Shown piece after piece: positions 24,101 through 36,100 of a DNA stretch of 64,000 nucleotides. The notes beneath the pieces were generated by a model. The model was not told the origin of the DNA. It saw nothing but the letters and a program-made list of their open reading frames with translations, and searched no databases. The DNA comes from Coffea arabica. Its lineage: Eukaryota; Streptophyta; Magnoliopsida; Gentianales; Rubiaceae. Within the stretch, counting starts at the first letter, position 1. Each line of letters starts with the position of its first letter. The DNA lies in assembly GCF_036785885.1 (NCBI RefSeq), contig NC_092323.1:19166501-19230500 (forward strand). Reading direction: 5' to 3'. A program made the translations under genes and the position numbers.

Positions 24101-27100
24101 TTGAGAAGTAGTTCTCATAGAACAGGAAAGTACGTCATACATATGCACAATTGTTAGGTTAATTGAGCATTTCAAGTCAAACCACCTCAAAGAAATGAGA
24201 AAAAAAATAAATAATCAATGTAGAGACAGCTTGATACAAATAAATATAACTGACAGTTTAGACCTCAAAACCTCAAAAACTTAAAACACAAATACAATGA
24301 TGCAAATTTCGGAAAGCAGACACATAGTTGGACATGCCTATAAATAGCAGTTCCATGGGAGAAAGGCAAAACTTCACTAGTATGTAACTTTGGCCAAGAC
24401 GAACGAGTTTAACCTTCAACACATTCTGGCCTCAGCAAGGGCTCCTGTAAGTTATAGCTTGGCACTATAATGCAAAGCAGGAATTGATAGAGCCAGGGGA
24501 TAGTAACAGGAAGAAATTGATTGAGTAACTTAAATTGATCATGTAACACTCATGCCAAAACGAACTTCTTGAATGGGAATTGTGAGGACAGGGTTTGGAA
24601 GTAAGAAGAAGCTGATGGGGTTAATTTATTTGATCAAAGGCACTCTTGCTGAAAGAAATTCATGAATGTCCAAGATTAGCTATCAGCAGTGACATAAGAG
24701 CCAAAAAGCCGTTCTTTTGTATTTTTGCTTCATTAAGGCATTAATGACATAAAACAAAGTCATGAAGTACTCGCATATCCATTGTGGGCAGAATTGATCC
24801 TAATCTTTATAGAGAGGTTCTTTACAAATTTAAAAATCTTCAGGTTAAGACTATACAAGAAATATTCTTATGACAATACCTAGTGGCAACTCAACCAGGT
24901 ATACAGATCTTATTAAAACAATTCTCACAATAGACTGAATATTCTACTAGTAAAGGTAACTAGCTGTTCTCCATCATATGCACACATCCCAGTCCCCACC
25001 TAAACAAGCAATTAATGTATTCTATAGATAGAAAATGTACCACCAAAGTATAATATTTCAATGTAAACCAATATTTTCAGGTTTCTTGGACATCATCTGA
25101 ATAAATTCTTCCCAACCAAAGTAAAAGAGACAGATCTACCACAAAGTGCCGAAATTCATACTCAAGGTAACTAAGTGGTATCCTTCATACGTAGATGTCC
25201 AGGCACGACACCAGAACAAGCAATGGGCGTCTTCTAGAGAAAGACAATGTACCAAATGAAATCAATATTTCAGAGTAAACTAAGGGATATTTGGGGGCAT
25301 TATTTTTCCATATCCCCTTCTTGGTCATCAATATGAAATAAATTATTTCCAGCCTAAGCAAATGAGACAGATCCTTACACCAACAGCCCATCAAATACAG
25401 ATTTCTGATGTGCCAATTTTTAACATGATCAATCCCTTTTATCAACTTCAAAAATGGAAAAACAATGCAGCTATTAATGTGTGATAGCTCAATTGACAAA
25501 AAAATAAAAATATGTGATAAATCAGATTAATTCCCAGGCATATTTGTACAAGAAGATCAGAGCTGAAAATAACATACAACAGTATGCAAGATCATTTACT
25601 CATGCAGTTAGAAAAACTAACCTTTTTATTATGGGCTTTTACTTGATCTTGAAATACACTTCGAGAGAGTGAAAAACCACAATTTGTACAATTAACATTA
25701 TATACGGTTCCATGTAATTCCAGGGGATTACTTCCAGCACGATGATGCAGCCTGATATAAGGAATTTATAGGGTTAGCTGCTCCTCTAGGTTCTATACCA
25801 AAAAAAAATCTATGGAGAAAAAAATGCACAAGTTCTAAGGCAATAAAACACCAATAACTAAAGCAGTGTACCTGTCTACATTTTGTGTAACCATAAAATT
25901 TATCCGTCCTGCTTTCTCAAGAGATGCCAGAGAAATATGAGCTGCACCAGGTTGTGCAGCGGTGAACTTTCTCCATCCGGCATAGCTCCTTGCCCAATAT
26001 CGTCTTCGTGCCCGGATGGAACGCATAAACTCCTATTAAACCAAGATGGAAAATTCTAATACTTTTTAAAAAATCTGACAAAACATAGAAACAAAAATAA
26101 AGCCCAGAAAATATCGATTTCTAGAAATAGGCAAACACCCTTGTTCATATTCGCAAAATTCTGCATCGTGAAATCATTCAAAACATCTCTCACATTTTTC
26201 CAAATGAATTTTTTCATCCTTCACTTTTAAAATGGTAACTTTACGTCCCTTACAAAATCAAGTCGGTAAAATTTGGTCTCAACCTAGGTTTTCAAACACT
26301 TTTTACTCTGAATCCATTACATAACTACAAATGGTCATTTTTTAGTGCCAAAAAGATTAGATTTCATTTATGGTTAAGAAAAATGACCTGATCGATATGC
26401 ATTTTTTCCCCTAAAAAAGTTGGATATGACCCAAACCATCTTCATTTCTTCCTAAAAAAGTGGGATCATACCCAATCCATATTCATTTTTGCCACTAAAA
26501 ATGTGGGATCTAACCTTTTTGTACATAAAAATGACAGCATGTGAGCCGCGTGGCGATTTCGAGCTAAAAAGTGGTTGAAAACCCAGGTTGGGACCAAGTT
26601 TTACCGACTTGACTTTGTAAGGGACGTAAAGTTACTATTTAAAAAGTGAAGGACGAAAAAATTCATTTGGAAAAGGTGAGGGACGTTTTAAACAATTTTC
26701 CCTTCTACATCAGTTATTAAATGAAACATAGCTTCTAAAATATCAATATAGCTCTCTAACTTAAAATATTGATAGTGTACGTGAAGGTACTTCCAAAAAC
26801 TAGAATTTGGTCCCTTCTAATATGGAGAAACCTAGGGACAGGTCAACACAATTTTCAAAAGTTATAGCTACACAAGTGAGCTGGTATCAAATAACATAAT
26901 TAACACACAGAGGTTGCTTTAGCACCAGACGCAAAATAATCATGACCAAGCGTTAGCAACTTTTTCAGCTTTTTTCCTCCAATGTCCACATTTTAATGAC
27001 TTTTTCTTTTTTGGCATGCTTCATCTCCTTGATAGGATTCAAATACAGATCAAGGAACTTGAAATCCAACTCCATCAACTCAGGGGAAGCTCATTGTACA

Positions 27101-30100
27101 TAGTTTTTTCAGCTAGTGAAATCAAGCTTGAAGGTGTGTTAGTATTTGTTAACTTACAAGCTCAAATTCACATCCCCTCAACACCAAAAAAATATATATA
27201 TAAGTATAAATTCTATACTGATAGTGCATTTGCAGTTATAGAGACATATACAGAAGAAGCAAGCTTCAAGAACCCTGCTAAAGGCCAGTTGGACAAATGC
27301 TTGTTTAACAATTAGACAAGACAAGTAAACAAGACAAGCTGAACAGCAATTTCAATTTTTGGTTTGCAATAAAAACATGTTCAAACAACATAGCACTTGG
27401 CTAAATCTTGACTGCCTAAAGCTCTACTGCATGATGTCTATCATCAAATCTAGTCTAGGTGGCAAACATTTTTGTTAAAAATAATAATTTTATAAGCTGT
27501 TAAAAAAAATCAATAAAAAAGGCTTAGACCAAATTATCAAATGAGCAGTTCATGCAACATTTAACAAAAAAGGTTCAATGAATGGCTCCATGTATTTTCA
27601 AGTCTAAACGGCATTTAAAAGAATGGGGCATCTCTGACTTTTTGGAACAGTAGAAGATTATCCAACATAGTGGAAAATCACTCAAAAAACTAGCTAGATT
27701 TCATGGCGCGTGCCTTCGGTTCACCTGATGGGTTATGGGTTTGAATCCAGTGCTATAAGCTCCATTTGGACTGCAAAGAAAAGGACAAAATGATATTACT
27801 TCTCAGCTTCAAAGCAGATTTTCACTTTTACATATTTGATGTGCAAATTGAAAATTTCTGTCATCGGGTAGGATATGCAGGCCCAGCTGGTTTTAACATT
27901 GATGAGATTCTTATTCTAGCGAAAGAAAACATAGACAGACAAGTAGATGACTCCTGCTAGAATACACATCTTTGAATCAGTATTAGAAAACTACACGATT
28001 TAGCTATTTCATCAAAAAGATTGTATTCAATATTCTATAAAAGGAAATACAAATATTTTGTCAAAAGTGGCTCACAAACTTACATTGGCGAGCAAAATGA
28101 AAAATTAGATGAATTTACTCGCATAACCTGCATATATTTGTTCATCAACTACTCCCTGGAGACTGTTATCACTGAATGATTTAGGATGTGGAACAGAAGG
28201 AAGCAGATGGCATAATTATTAAAAGTACACATTTGCACTCAAGTACCTGAGCATCTCGAATGGCATCTCAATGGTATGAGGTGAAATATTTCCACAAATG
28301 CTACTGGAACCACATTCTAGGCTTGCTGAAAAAAGTAATTGCACTTTTCTATCATTTTGTTTTCTTTCTTCACAGGCTTTCTCGGTAACCATCATCAGCC
28401 TCATTGCTACTTTTGTTATTAATGCTGCACTTGTAATTGTTAGAGTTATTGCCATTACCATTATCATCAGTTCCTTCGGTAGGTTGTATATTTTTTTTTC
28501 TTTTTTGAGTCAGCAGGTTATACATTTTGTGGTCAATGTTCACTAATACGAATATAATTTGTCATGATCTTTCAATTTGTTCTACTAGTTTATCTAGCAT
28601 ACATCTGTAAGTTAATGAAATACAGGTAACAACTTGAAAATGTAGGTCCACTCAAGTAAAAAGAAAATTACTAAAAGGTGAATTGAAAAATGGTAAATGA
28701 TAGGAAGTTCTCCATCCACAACCAAATTATACTTATACATTGATTCAAACACACAGTGCAGCTTGATGGCTGCAACTCCACTCTTCTGCTTTTATCAAAT
28801 GGACCAGTTTCATGAATGACAGACTTATCTTTATCCATTAGGGGTCAACTAGAAATTTTTGAGTGCCTACTGTTCCCTGAAAGCATCAGATATTTTGTTT
28901 TCCCGTTTTCTCATATTAGTTTGAACTCTCCAAAGCAAGAGGGGCCCCCGGTTTCTTCATCGCATTTGCAAATAATCAGCCAATAGCATACAATTTTGTA
29001 GTTTTTCAACATTGTTTCTCATAGGATTGCTACATTATGCAGCTCCGACACGGAAAACTCAAGCTTCCAAGGCTGTACTTTCCGACATTTACTTACCAAA
29101 GAATTTCAAGTCTCTTCTTCCAACTTCATTAAAGCCCACAGAAAAAATCCTCTATTTGTGTCCTAATCCAGTAATACTCAAAATGAAGATAATATTAACT
29201 ACATCTTTTCTATATTTTCTGCAACCTCAGATTTATTTAATTAAAGGGTAAAAAACAAAAAGGCCCCCCGTGGTAAACTTAATATACAGAAAAGCCTCCC
29301 GTGGTTTCAAAACGTACAACACGACATCCCATACTTTGAACTAAATTGTAAAGGTGACGGAATCCGTTAAATTTAACAGAAATAGACGAAATGACCAAAA
29401 TGCCCCGATATAATTAAGCAAAAGACAGCCCAAAAAAATCATTTGTTTTATTCTCTAGATAGAGAGAATTGAGGGTTAAGGGGTAAAATAGGTATATTTG
29501 TTCAAAATTAGGTATAAAAAATTTTTTCAGGTCCCAATAAGTCATTTCCGTTAAGTTTAACGGATTCCATCACCTTTACAATTTAGTTCAAAACATGAGG
29601 TGTTATGTTGTACATTTTGAAACCACGGGGGGCTTTTCTTTGTATTAGGTTTACCACAGGGGGTTTTTTTGTTTTTTTACCCTTAATTAAAATAAGTGCA
29701 GACTAAGTAATACTTCTTAAAGGTCTTTCTCTTGCCCAAGCCTTTTGATTAAGGAGCAAAACTATCTACTTTCTTGTTACAAAGGGGACGATAACACTAT
29801 GATCCGAATCATGGAAGAAAAACTCCCGTACTTTCTAGATCTAAATCTGTCCTAACTCCTGACATAACTCCTGAATAATTACAAATGCCAAACCCCCAAT
29901 TGGAAAGCTGGTCCACTGCCCTGTTTCATTTACTAAGAGTGTGCTAAACAAAGGCCTCCAGTCTCTAGATATTAGTATCCTGCAATGCACTGTAACTTTT
30001 GCTGATGACTGATAACTAATTTCCCCTTGTTTGGATCAGTTGCATAACAACCTGAAAATCTGTTTCAACAACCATCTCTCCCTAAAAACCGTGTTCGATG

Positions 30101-33100
30101 TCATCTCCAAATCCTCTTTTATATTTAAACTCATGTACCTGTAAAACTCATTCCACGCTTCTAATAGCCTGCAGCCAATATACCATCTCACCAAGCAACA
30201 TTAATGCTCTTCAGATGAGCATATCCATGGAAAAAATTTTCATTATTGTTCAATTCTTCCATCCACAAGTTTGGTACAGCCAAAAGATTTTGCTTTTTTG
30301 CATTGTTTTGACTTATTACATGTCACTCAAACCTTGCAAACATCTTTGTTATCCCTATACTTCAGTGCATTTGATTGTTTAATCTTGAGTGCTAATGACA
30401 ACAATAATTTGCATTCTATAGCCATTATCAAATCTAGCACTTGAACAAGATTACCTAGAGGATACTTTGCCAACAAATGCTCTAATTCTGTTTCTTCACA
30501 TGCTTTCTATGATAGCATTAACACCAGAAGCTTTTCATTATATATATGTAACTCTTTAATGAGAAAGGAAAAATATATTTGTATTTGTTTATCGAGTTTT
30601 CTTTTTAGTCACAAAAAGTATATACATTTTGAAACTGGTGCAGATCAGTAAAATGCTGCACCTACTTGTTTTATAACATTTCATTTGTGCAAATGAATAA
30701 TGATTTATTGCGGTAGGCTTAGCAACTTCAAATGTCAGAAACAGCATACATACAAAAGTCTAATCCAACCATACCCCACACCCAAAAAAAAAGAAAAAAA
30801 GAGAGGCAGGAAATGAAAACCAAACACTCTGCCTTTCTGTCTTTCCGGCCCTTCTTCCCCCTTTGCCCCTTAAGACCTCCATCTCCTCTTAGGTTAGAGT
30901 TTTGGGTACAGATCAGGCACTGCTTTGTTTTGCAGAAGTAAAAAAGGTAGTAATATCTAGAAGGAAATCATGCTGGTTTTGGAGCTCTTGTAATTAAAGG
31001 ACTAGACATAAAAACTTAAGGGGTGTGAAATATAAATTCCACTAAGACAACTTTCAAGTTGGCTCCTGTGAACAGCTTGATGCAGATTAACCAGTGGTAG
31101 ATATCACATAATTCAAGGAACCCTAGATGCTGTTGGACTAAAAAACTAGATGATGTAAGTGAAGCTCTTGATAAGGAGATAGTTGCACCACTCTAGTAGA
31201 ACCAACCAGAAAGTTATCCTCAAGTTCGTGGATATAAGTAAGTATATAAAAGTAAAAATAAAAAATAAAAATGTACTCACTATCACTAATTCAACCAATT
31301 GACAAATGAAAGAACTTTAACTTCTGATTAGTTGAAGATCAACAGCTAAGTTCTTGCATTCAAAAGCAAGCTTCTACTCTTTTATCCTTCATTACTGATT
31401 TGCCATGTCACTAACAATAATTTCTATTGGTTCCTGCGATACCTCATCCCACATCGTAAAAGTAAAGTGCTATAGACCAATACTTAAGTAGAGCCTGTCA
31501 ACTGGTATTTTGGGAGGAAAACATCTAGTCACAGTATTATGAGTGACCAACTAGTATTTATAGGAGTACAAACCTAACAAACTATTTACAAGAATACCCT
31601 TACTAATTTATTATCTACAAGAATACTTATATTCTCTTGACACTCCCCCTCAAGTTGGAGCATATATATCATAAGCACCCAACTTGTTACAAATGTATTT
31701 CACCCTAGAACCCCCTAAACTCTTGGTAAACACATCAGCCAATTGATCTACAGACGGTACATGAGATGTCTTGATGACCCCGTCAAGCAATTTCTCTCGA
31801 ATGAAATGACAATCAACTTCAATATGTTTTGTCCTTTCATGAAACACTGGATTAGACGCAATATGAACAGCCGCCTGATTATCACACACTAAATTCATAG
31901 GCTGTTTATGCTCAAACCCAAGTTCCAGTAATATGCTCTTCAACCAAACCAACTCACACACAGTGTGAGCCATAGCGCGGTATTCAGATTCTGCACTTGA
32001 TCTGGATACAACTGTTTGCTTCTTACTCTTCCACGACACTAAATTACCACCAACAAACACACAATATCCTGTAGTCGATCTTCGATCTGAGGCAGAACCA
32101 GCCCAATCTGCATCACTATATCCTTCAATATCAGTGTGTCCATGATTTTGATACAGCAACCCTTTTCCAGGAGCACTCTTAAGATATCTGAGAATCCGTA
32201 TAACAGCATCCCAATGACTAGTACGAGGGGTATCAAGAAATTGACTCACAACACTCACTGCAAACGAAATGTCAGGTCTCGTTACAGTGAGATAATTTAA
32301 TTTACCCACAAGTCTTCGATATTGCTTAGGATCATCAAGTAATGCACCTTGATCTCCTGCTAATTTCACATTTGGATCCATAGGAGTATCCACAGGTCGG
32401 CAACCTAACATCCCAACTTCACTCAACATATCGAGTACATATTTTCTTTGACATAAATAAATCCCATATTTAGACCGAGCTACCTCAATACCCAGAAAAT
32501 ACTGTAGATGACCTAAATCCTTTGTCTGAAAGTTTGCCTGCAGATTGGATTTAAGTTTCTGAATCCCCACAACATCATCACCTGTAATCACAATGTCATC
32601 CACATAAACAACTAATAAAATTTTACCAGCATTAGAATGCCGATAAAATACAGAGTGATCTACTCCACATCTTGTCAGACCGAACTCCATGACAACACTA
32701 CTAAACCGGCCAAACCAAGCCCTCGGAGACTGTTTCAATCCATATAAGGATTTTTTCAAACGACAAACCAACCGCGGATTCTCCCCCTGAACAACAAATC
32801 CAGGAGGTTGTTCCATATATACCTCTTCTTTCAAATCTCCATGCAGAAATGCATTTTTCACATCCAACTGATGCAATGGCCAATTATAAGTGGCTGCCAA
32901 AGAGATAAGAAGACGAACAGAGGTAATCTTTGCAACAGGAGAAAAAGTTTCTAAGTAATCTACTCCATACACCTGAGTAAATCCTCTAGCTACCAGCCGA
33001 GCCTTCAATCTATCAATAGAACCATTAGGCTGCACTTTTATAGTGTACACCCATTTACAACCAACAACAGGCTTACCTGAAGGACGAGGGACAAGATCCC

Positions 33101-36100
33101 AAGTACCATTTTGTTCCAAAGCAGACATCTCTTCTTGCATAGCTAATCTCCAACCAGGATGATTAAGAGCATAGGTAATAGACTTAGGAATGGAGATAGA
33201 ATCAAGGGAAGCAACAAAAGAAGAATATGACATAGAGAGACGAGAATAAGAAACAAAATTAGAAATAGGATGGGAAGTACAATGTCTCTTACCTTTGCGT
33301 AAAGCAATGGGAAGATCTAACTCAGAGGAGGGCGTCATACCTGAATTGGAAGATTGAGAATTAATTGGTGAAGTGCGTGGCATATCAGGAACTTTTTCAA
33401 CCATGGAACGACGAGAGTAAACTTGAAGATGAGGACGAGATAATCGAGCTATGGAATCTGGTGGACTAGATAACTCAGGTAATAAAGGGGAAGGGACTGG
33501 TAAAACAGGAGAGGAAAAAGAGGGACACTGGTCTAACTCACAAGACATACTTTGTTTGATAAAATACGGAGTGGATTCAAAGAAAGTAACATCAGCACAA
33601 GTAAAAAATCGATTTAAAACTGGACTGTAACATCTATACCCTTTTTGCGCTCGTGCATATCCTAAGAAAATACACTTAATAGCACGAGAATCTAATTTAT
33701 CCACCCCGGGAGCAAGCTGATGAACAAAGCAGACACATCCAAAAATACGATGAGGCAATTTAAACACAGGTTCATGAGGAAAAAGAATGGAGTGAGGTAA
33801 TTGACCTTCAAGAATATTAGATGCCATGCGATTAATTAAATAACATGCAGTTAGAACTGCATCACTCCAAAATTGTTTGGGCACATTCATGTGCAACAAC
33901 AGTGTTCGAGCAATTTCGATTAAATGTCCAATTTTCCTTTCAGCAACTCCATTCTGTTGTGGAGTGTGAGGACAAGAGGACTGATGAATAATACCAGACT
34001 TAGTCATAAAGGTATTAAAAGGAGTGGAAAAATATTCTTTCGCATTATCACTGCGAAGTATACGCACAGGCACACCAAATTGATTCTTTATTTCTGTAAC
34101 AAATGCACAAAAAATGGAATATAATTCTGAACGATCTTTCATTAAATAAAGCCATGTAACTCTGGAAAAATCATCAACAAAGACTACAAAATATTTAAAA
34201 CCTAACTTTGAAGTGACTCGACTAGGACCCCAAACATCAGAATGAACTAACAAAAAGGGTTCAGAAACCCGTTTATTGACTTTAGGAGCAAAAGAAACAC
34301 GATGATGCTTTCCTAACTGACAAGACTCACATTCTAACGAAGATAATTGATTCAAAGTAGGAACCAACTTTTTCAAATTTTGTAAAGACGGATGACCTAA
34401 ACGACAGTGAATTTCAAGAGGAGAAACAGTAGCAGGACATGCTATCGGACCATTAAAGTTGAGAAAGTAAAGACCATTATGCTCATGCCCTCCACCAATC
34501 GTCCTCTTTGTCTTCAAATCCTGAATGACAACGGAATCAGGAGAAAAAGTAACTGTACACTGTAGAAATTTAGTGAGCTTACTAACAGACATTAGATTAA
34601 ATGGTAAATTGGGTACGTAAAGAACAGAAGACAGCGGAAGTGATGGATTAATTTCTACAGTGCCTAGTCCTTTAACTTTAGTGGTAGATCCATCAGCTAA
34701 AGTAACATGAGGAAAGGGAGTAGACTCTTGAAAATTAGAAAAAATTTTAGAGGTACCTGACATATGATCAGTAGCCCCGGAGTCAATAATCCATGAGTCA
34801 TTACCTTTTTGTGCTAAAGAAGCAGAGGGAAGAGATGCGTGACTTGTAGTTTGGTACTGTAAGAATTTAACATAATCTTCCTCGGATATAATAACAGTTT
34901 TCTGGGACCTATGTGCTGAAGAACTTGATTTAACTTGATCAGTGGTAACCCCATTAGCAAAACTTTCAACCATAGCGAATAGCACTTCAAACAAAACAGC
35001 AATCAAAATTCGCTATAAACAGTGCGCCGTGAACAGTGCGCCGTGAATAGTACCGGGGTGAACAGTATCGCGATGAACAGTACCGCGTGAACAGTACCGC
35101 GTGAACAGTCGCGATGAACAGTATCGCGTCAAGACTTTTGCTAGATGTTTAACCCTAACCCTAGGACTTTTGCTCTGATACCATGTCAACTGGTATTTTG
35201 GGAGGAAAACATCTAGTCACAGTATTATGAGTGACCAACTAGTATTTATAGGAGTACAAACCTAACAAACTATTTACAAGAATACCCTTACTAATTTATT
35301 ATCTACAAGAATACTTATATTCTCTTGACAGAGCCTAAGCACACAAGTCCAACTTGGGATATCCATTTTGGGCTAGCGAGGACCGAGCCCAAGTAGTTGG
35401 ACTTGCCTGCTGAGACTTTGGTCGTGTTCTGGGCTTGCAGGCCTGGGGTGTGACATTATGGTATCAAAGCGCCATGTGTGGTCTCTACAGCGGGTGAGAC
35501 TGGGCCAGTGGTATTGGGCCGGACTACACAAAGGAGCGGAGGAACTAAGTGCTGTGCAGGGCTAAGTGCTATGTTGACCCAAGGGAGACTAAGCCAGTGG
35601 TATTGCGCCAGACTACACAAGGGAGTGAAGGAACAAAGTGCTGTGAAGAGATAAGTGCTACATAGAATCTGACACAATTGAGTGGATAGTCTGGATTTGC
35701 GAGAACGCAAAGCCTAAAAAGGAAGGGTGAATGTGATACCCCATCCCACATCGAAAAACCAATAAGTGAAGGTGGATCAAGCTTATACTCTCTCTTATCT
35801 TGTCTCCACTCCTTTGGTCTAGAAGACAAGCAAGAGAGATACTTAAGTAGAGCCTAAGCACTCAAGTCCAACTTGGGATATCCATTTTGGGCTAGCGAGG
35901 ATGACGCCCAAGTAGTTGGACTTGGCTGCTGAGACTTTGGTTGCATTTCGGCCTGCGGGCCTAGGGCGTGACAGTTCTCCAATGTAATCTTAAGGAAACC
36001 AATATGCAAGAGGGCTAAGGCTATTCTAATAAGATGTACAAGCATCTAAATATGAAGGTTGATGGGAAACATATGCAACACTCAGCATGAGAATAAAAGA

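Larger units (their letters stand above)
31496..35330 (-). mobile_element. Young copia (Ty1-type) LTR retrotransposon, gag-less
   Basis: Two LTRs of 147 bp (31496-31642 and 35184-35330) start TGTCAACTGG, end CTCTTGACA and are identical as far as I can read. The target duplication GAGCC flanks the element (31491-31495 and 35331-35335). On the minus strand a tRNA-Met primer site TGGTATCAGAG adjoins the 5' LTR (35173-35183) and the purine tract TTGAGGGGGAG precedes the 3' LTR. The internal region is only 3.5 kb, holding pol and a repeat-rich leader; gag is absent. The host sequence is LTR1 of a TRIM. The uninterrupted LTR2 (around 35854) shows what the empty site looked like. It lies in SRT2 intron 3, in the same orientation as the gene. 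Confidence 0.97.
31435..35973 (+). mobile_element. TRIM retrotransposon, one LTR interrupted by a copia element
   Basis: Without the copia insertion this is a miniature LTR element. LTR1 is 31435-31495 plus 35336-35455, LTR2 is 35732-35973, and the internal region is only 276 bp. LTR1 starts TGCGATACCTCATCCCAC and LTR2 starts TGTGATACCCCATCCCAC; they end GGTGTGACA and GGCGTGACA. Just inside LTR1 is TGGTATCAAAGC, a tRNA-Met primer-binding site. Just before LTR2 is the purine tract AAAAAGGAAGGG. The base block before LTR1 is GTTCC and after LTR2 is GTTCT, a near-perfect 5-bp target duplication. It has no coding capacity. The internal region holds a degenerate 90-bp tandem repeat (GAGACTGGGCCAGTGGTATT and its relative). 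LTR1 lacks about 60 bp present in LTR2. Confidence 0.85.

Noticed and set aside
27016..27315. 99-residue plus-strand frame in SRT2 intron 4
   Set aside because: Intronic, no homology recognised, and ends in AT-rich simple sequence.
35148..35166. Telomere-like AACCCTAACCCTA
   Set aside because: Only two units within the copia leader; too short to mean an interstitial telomere.
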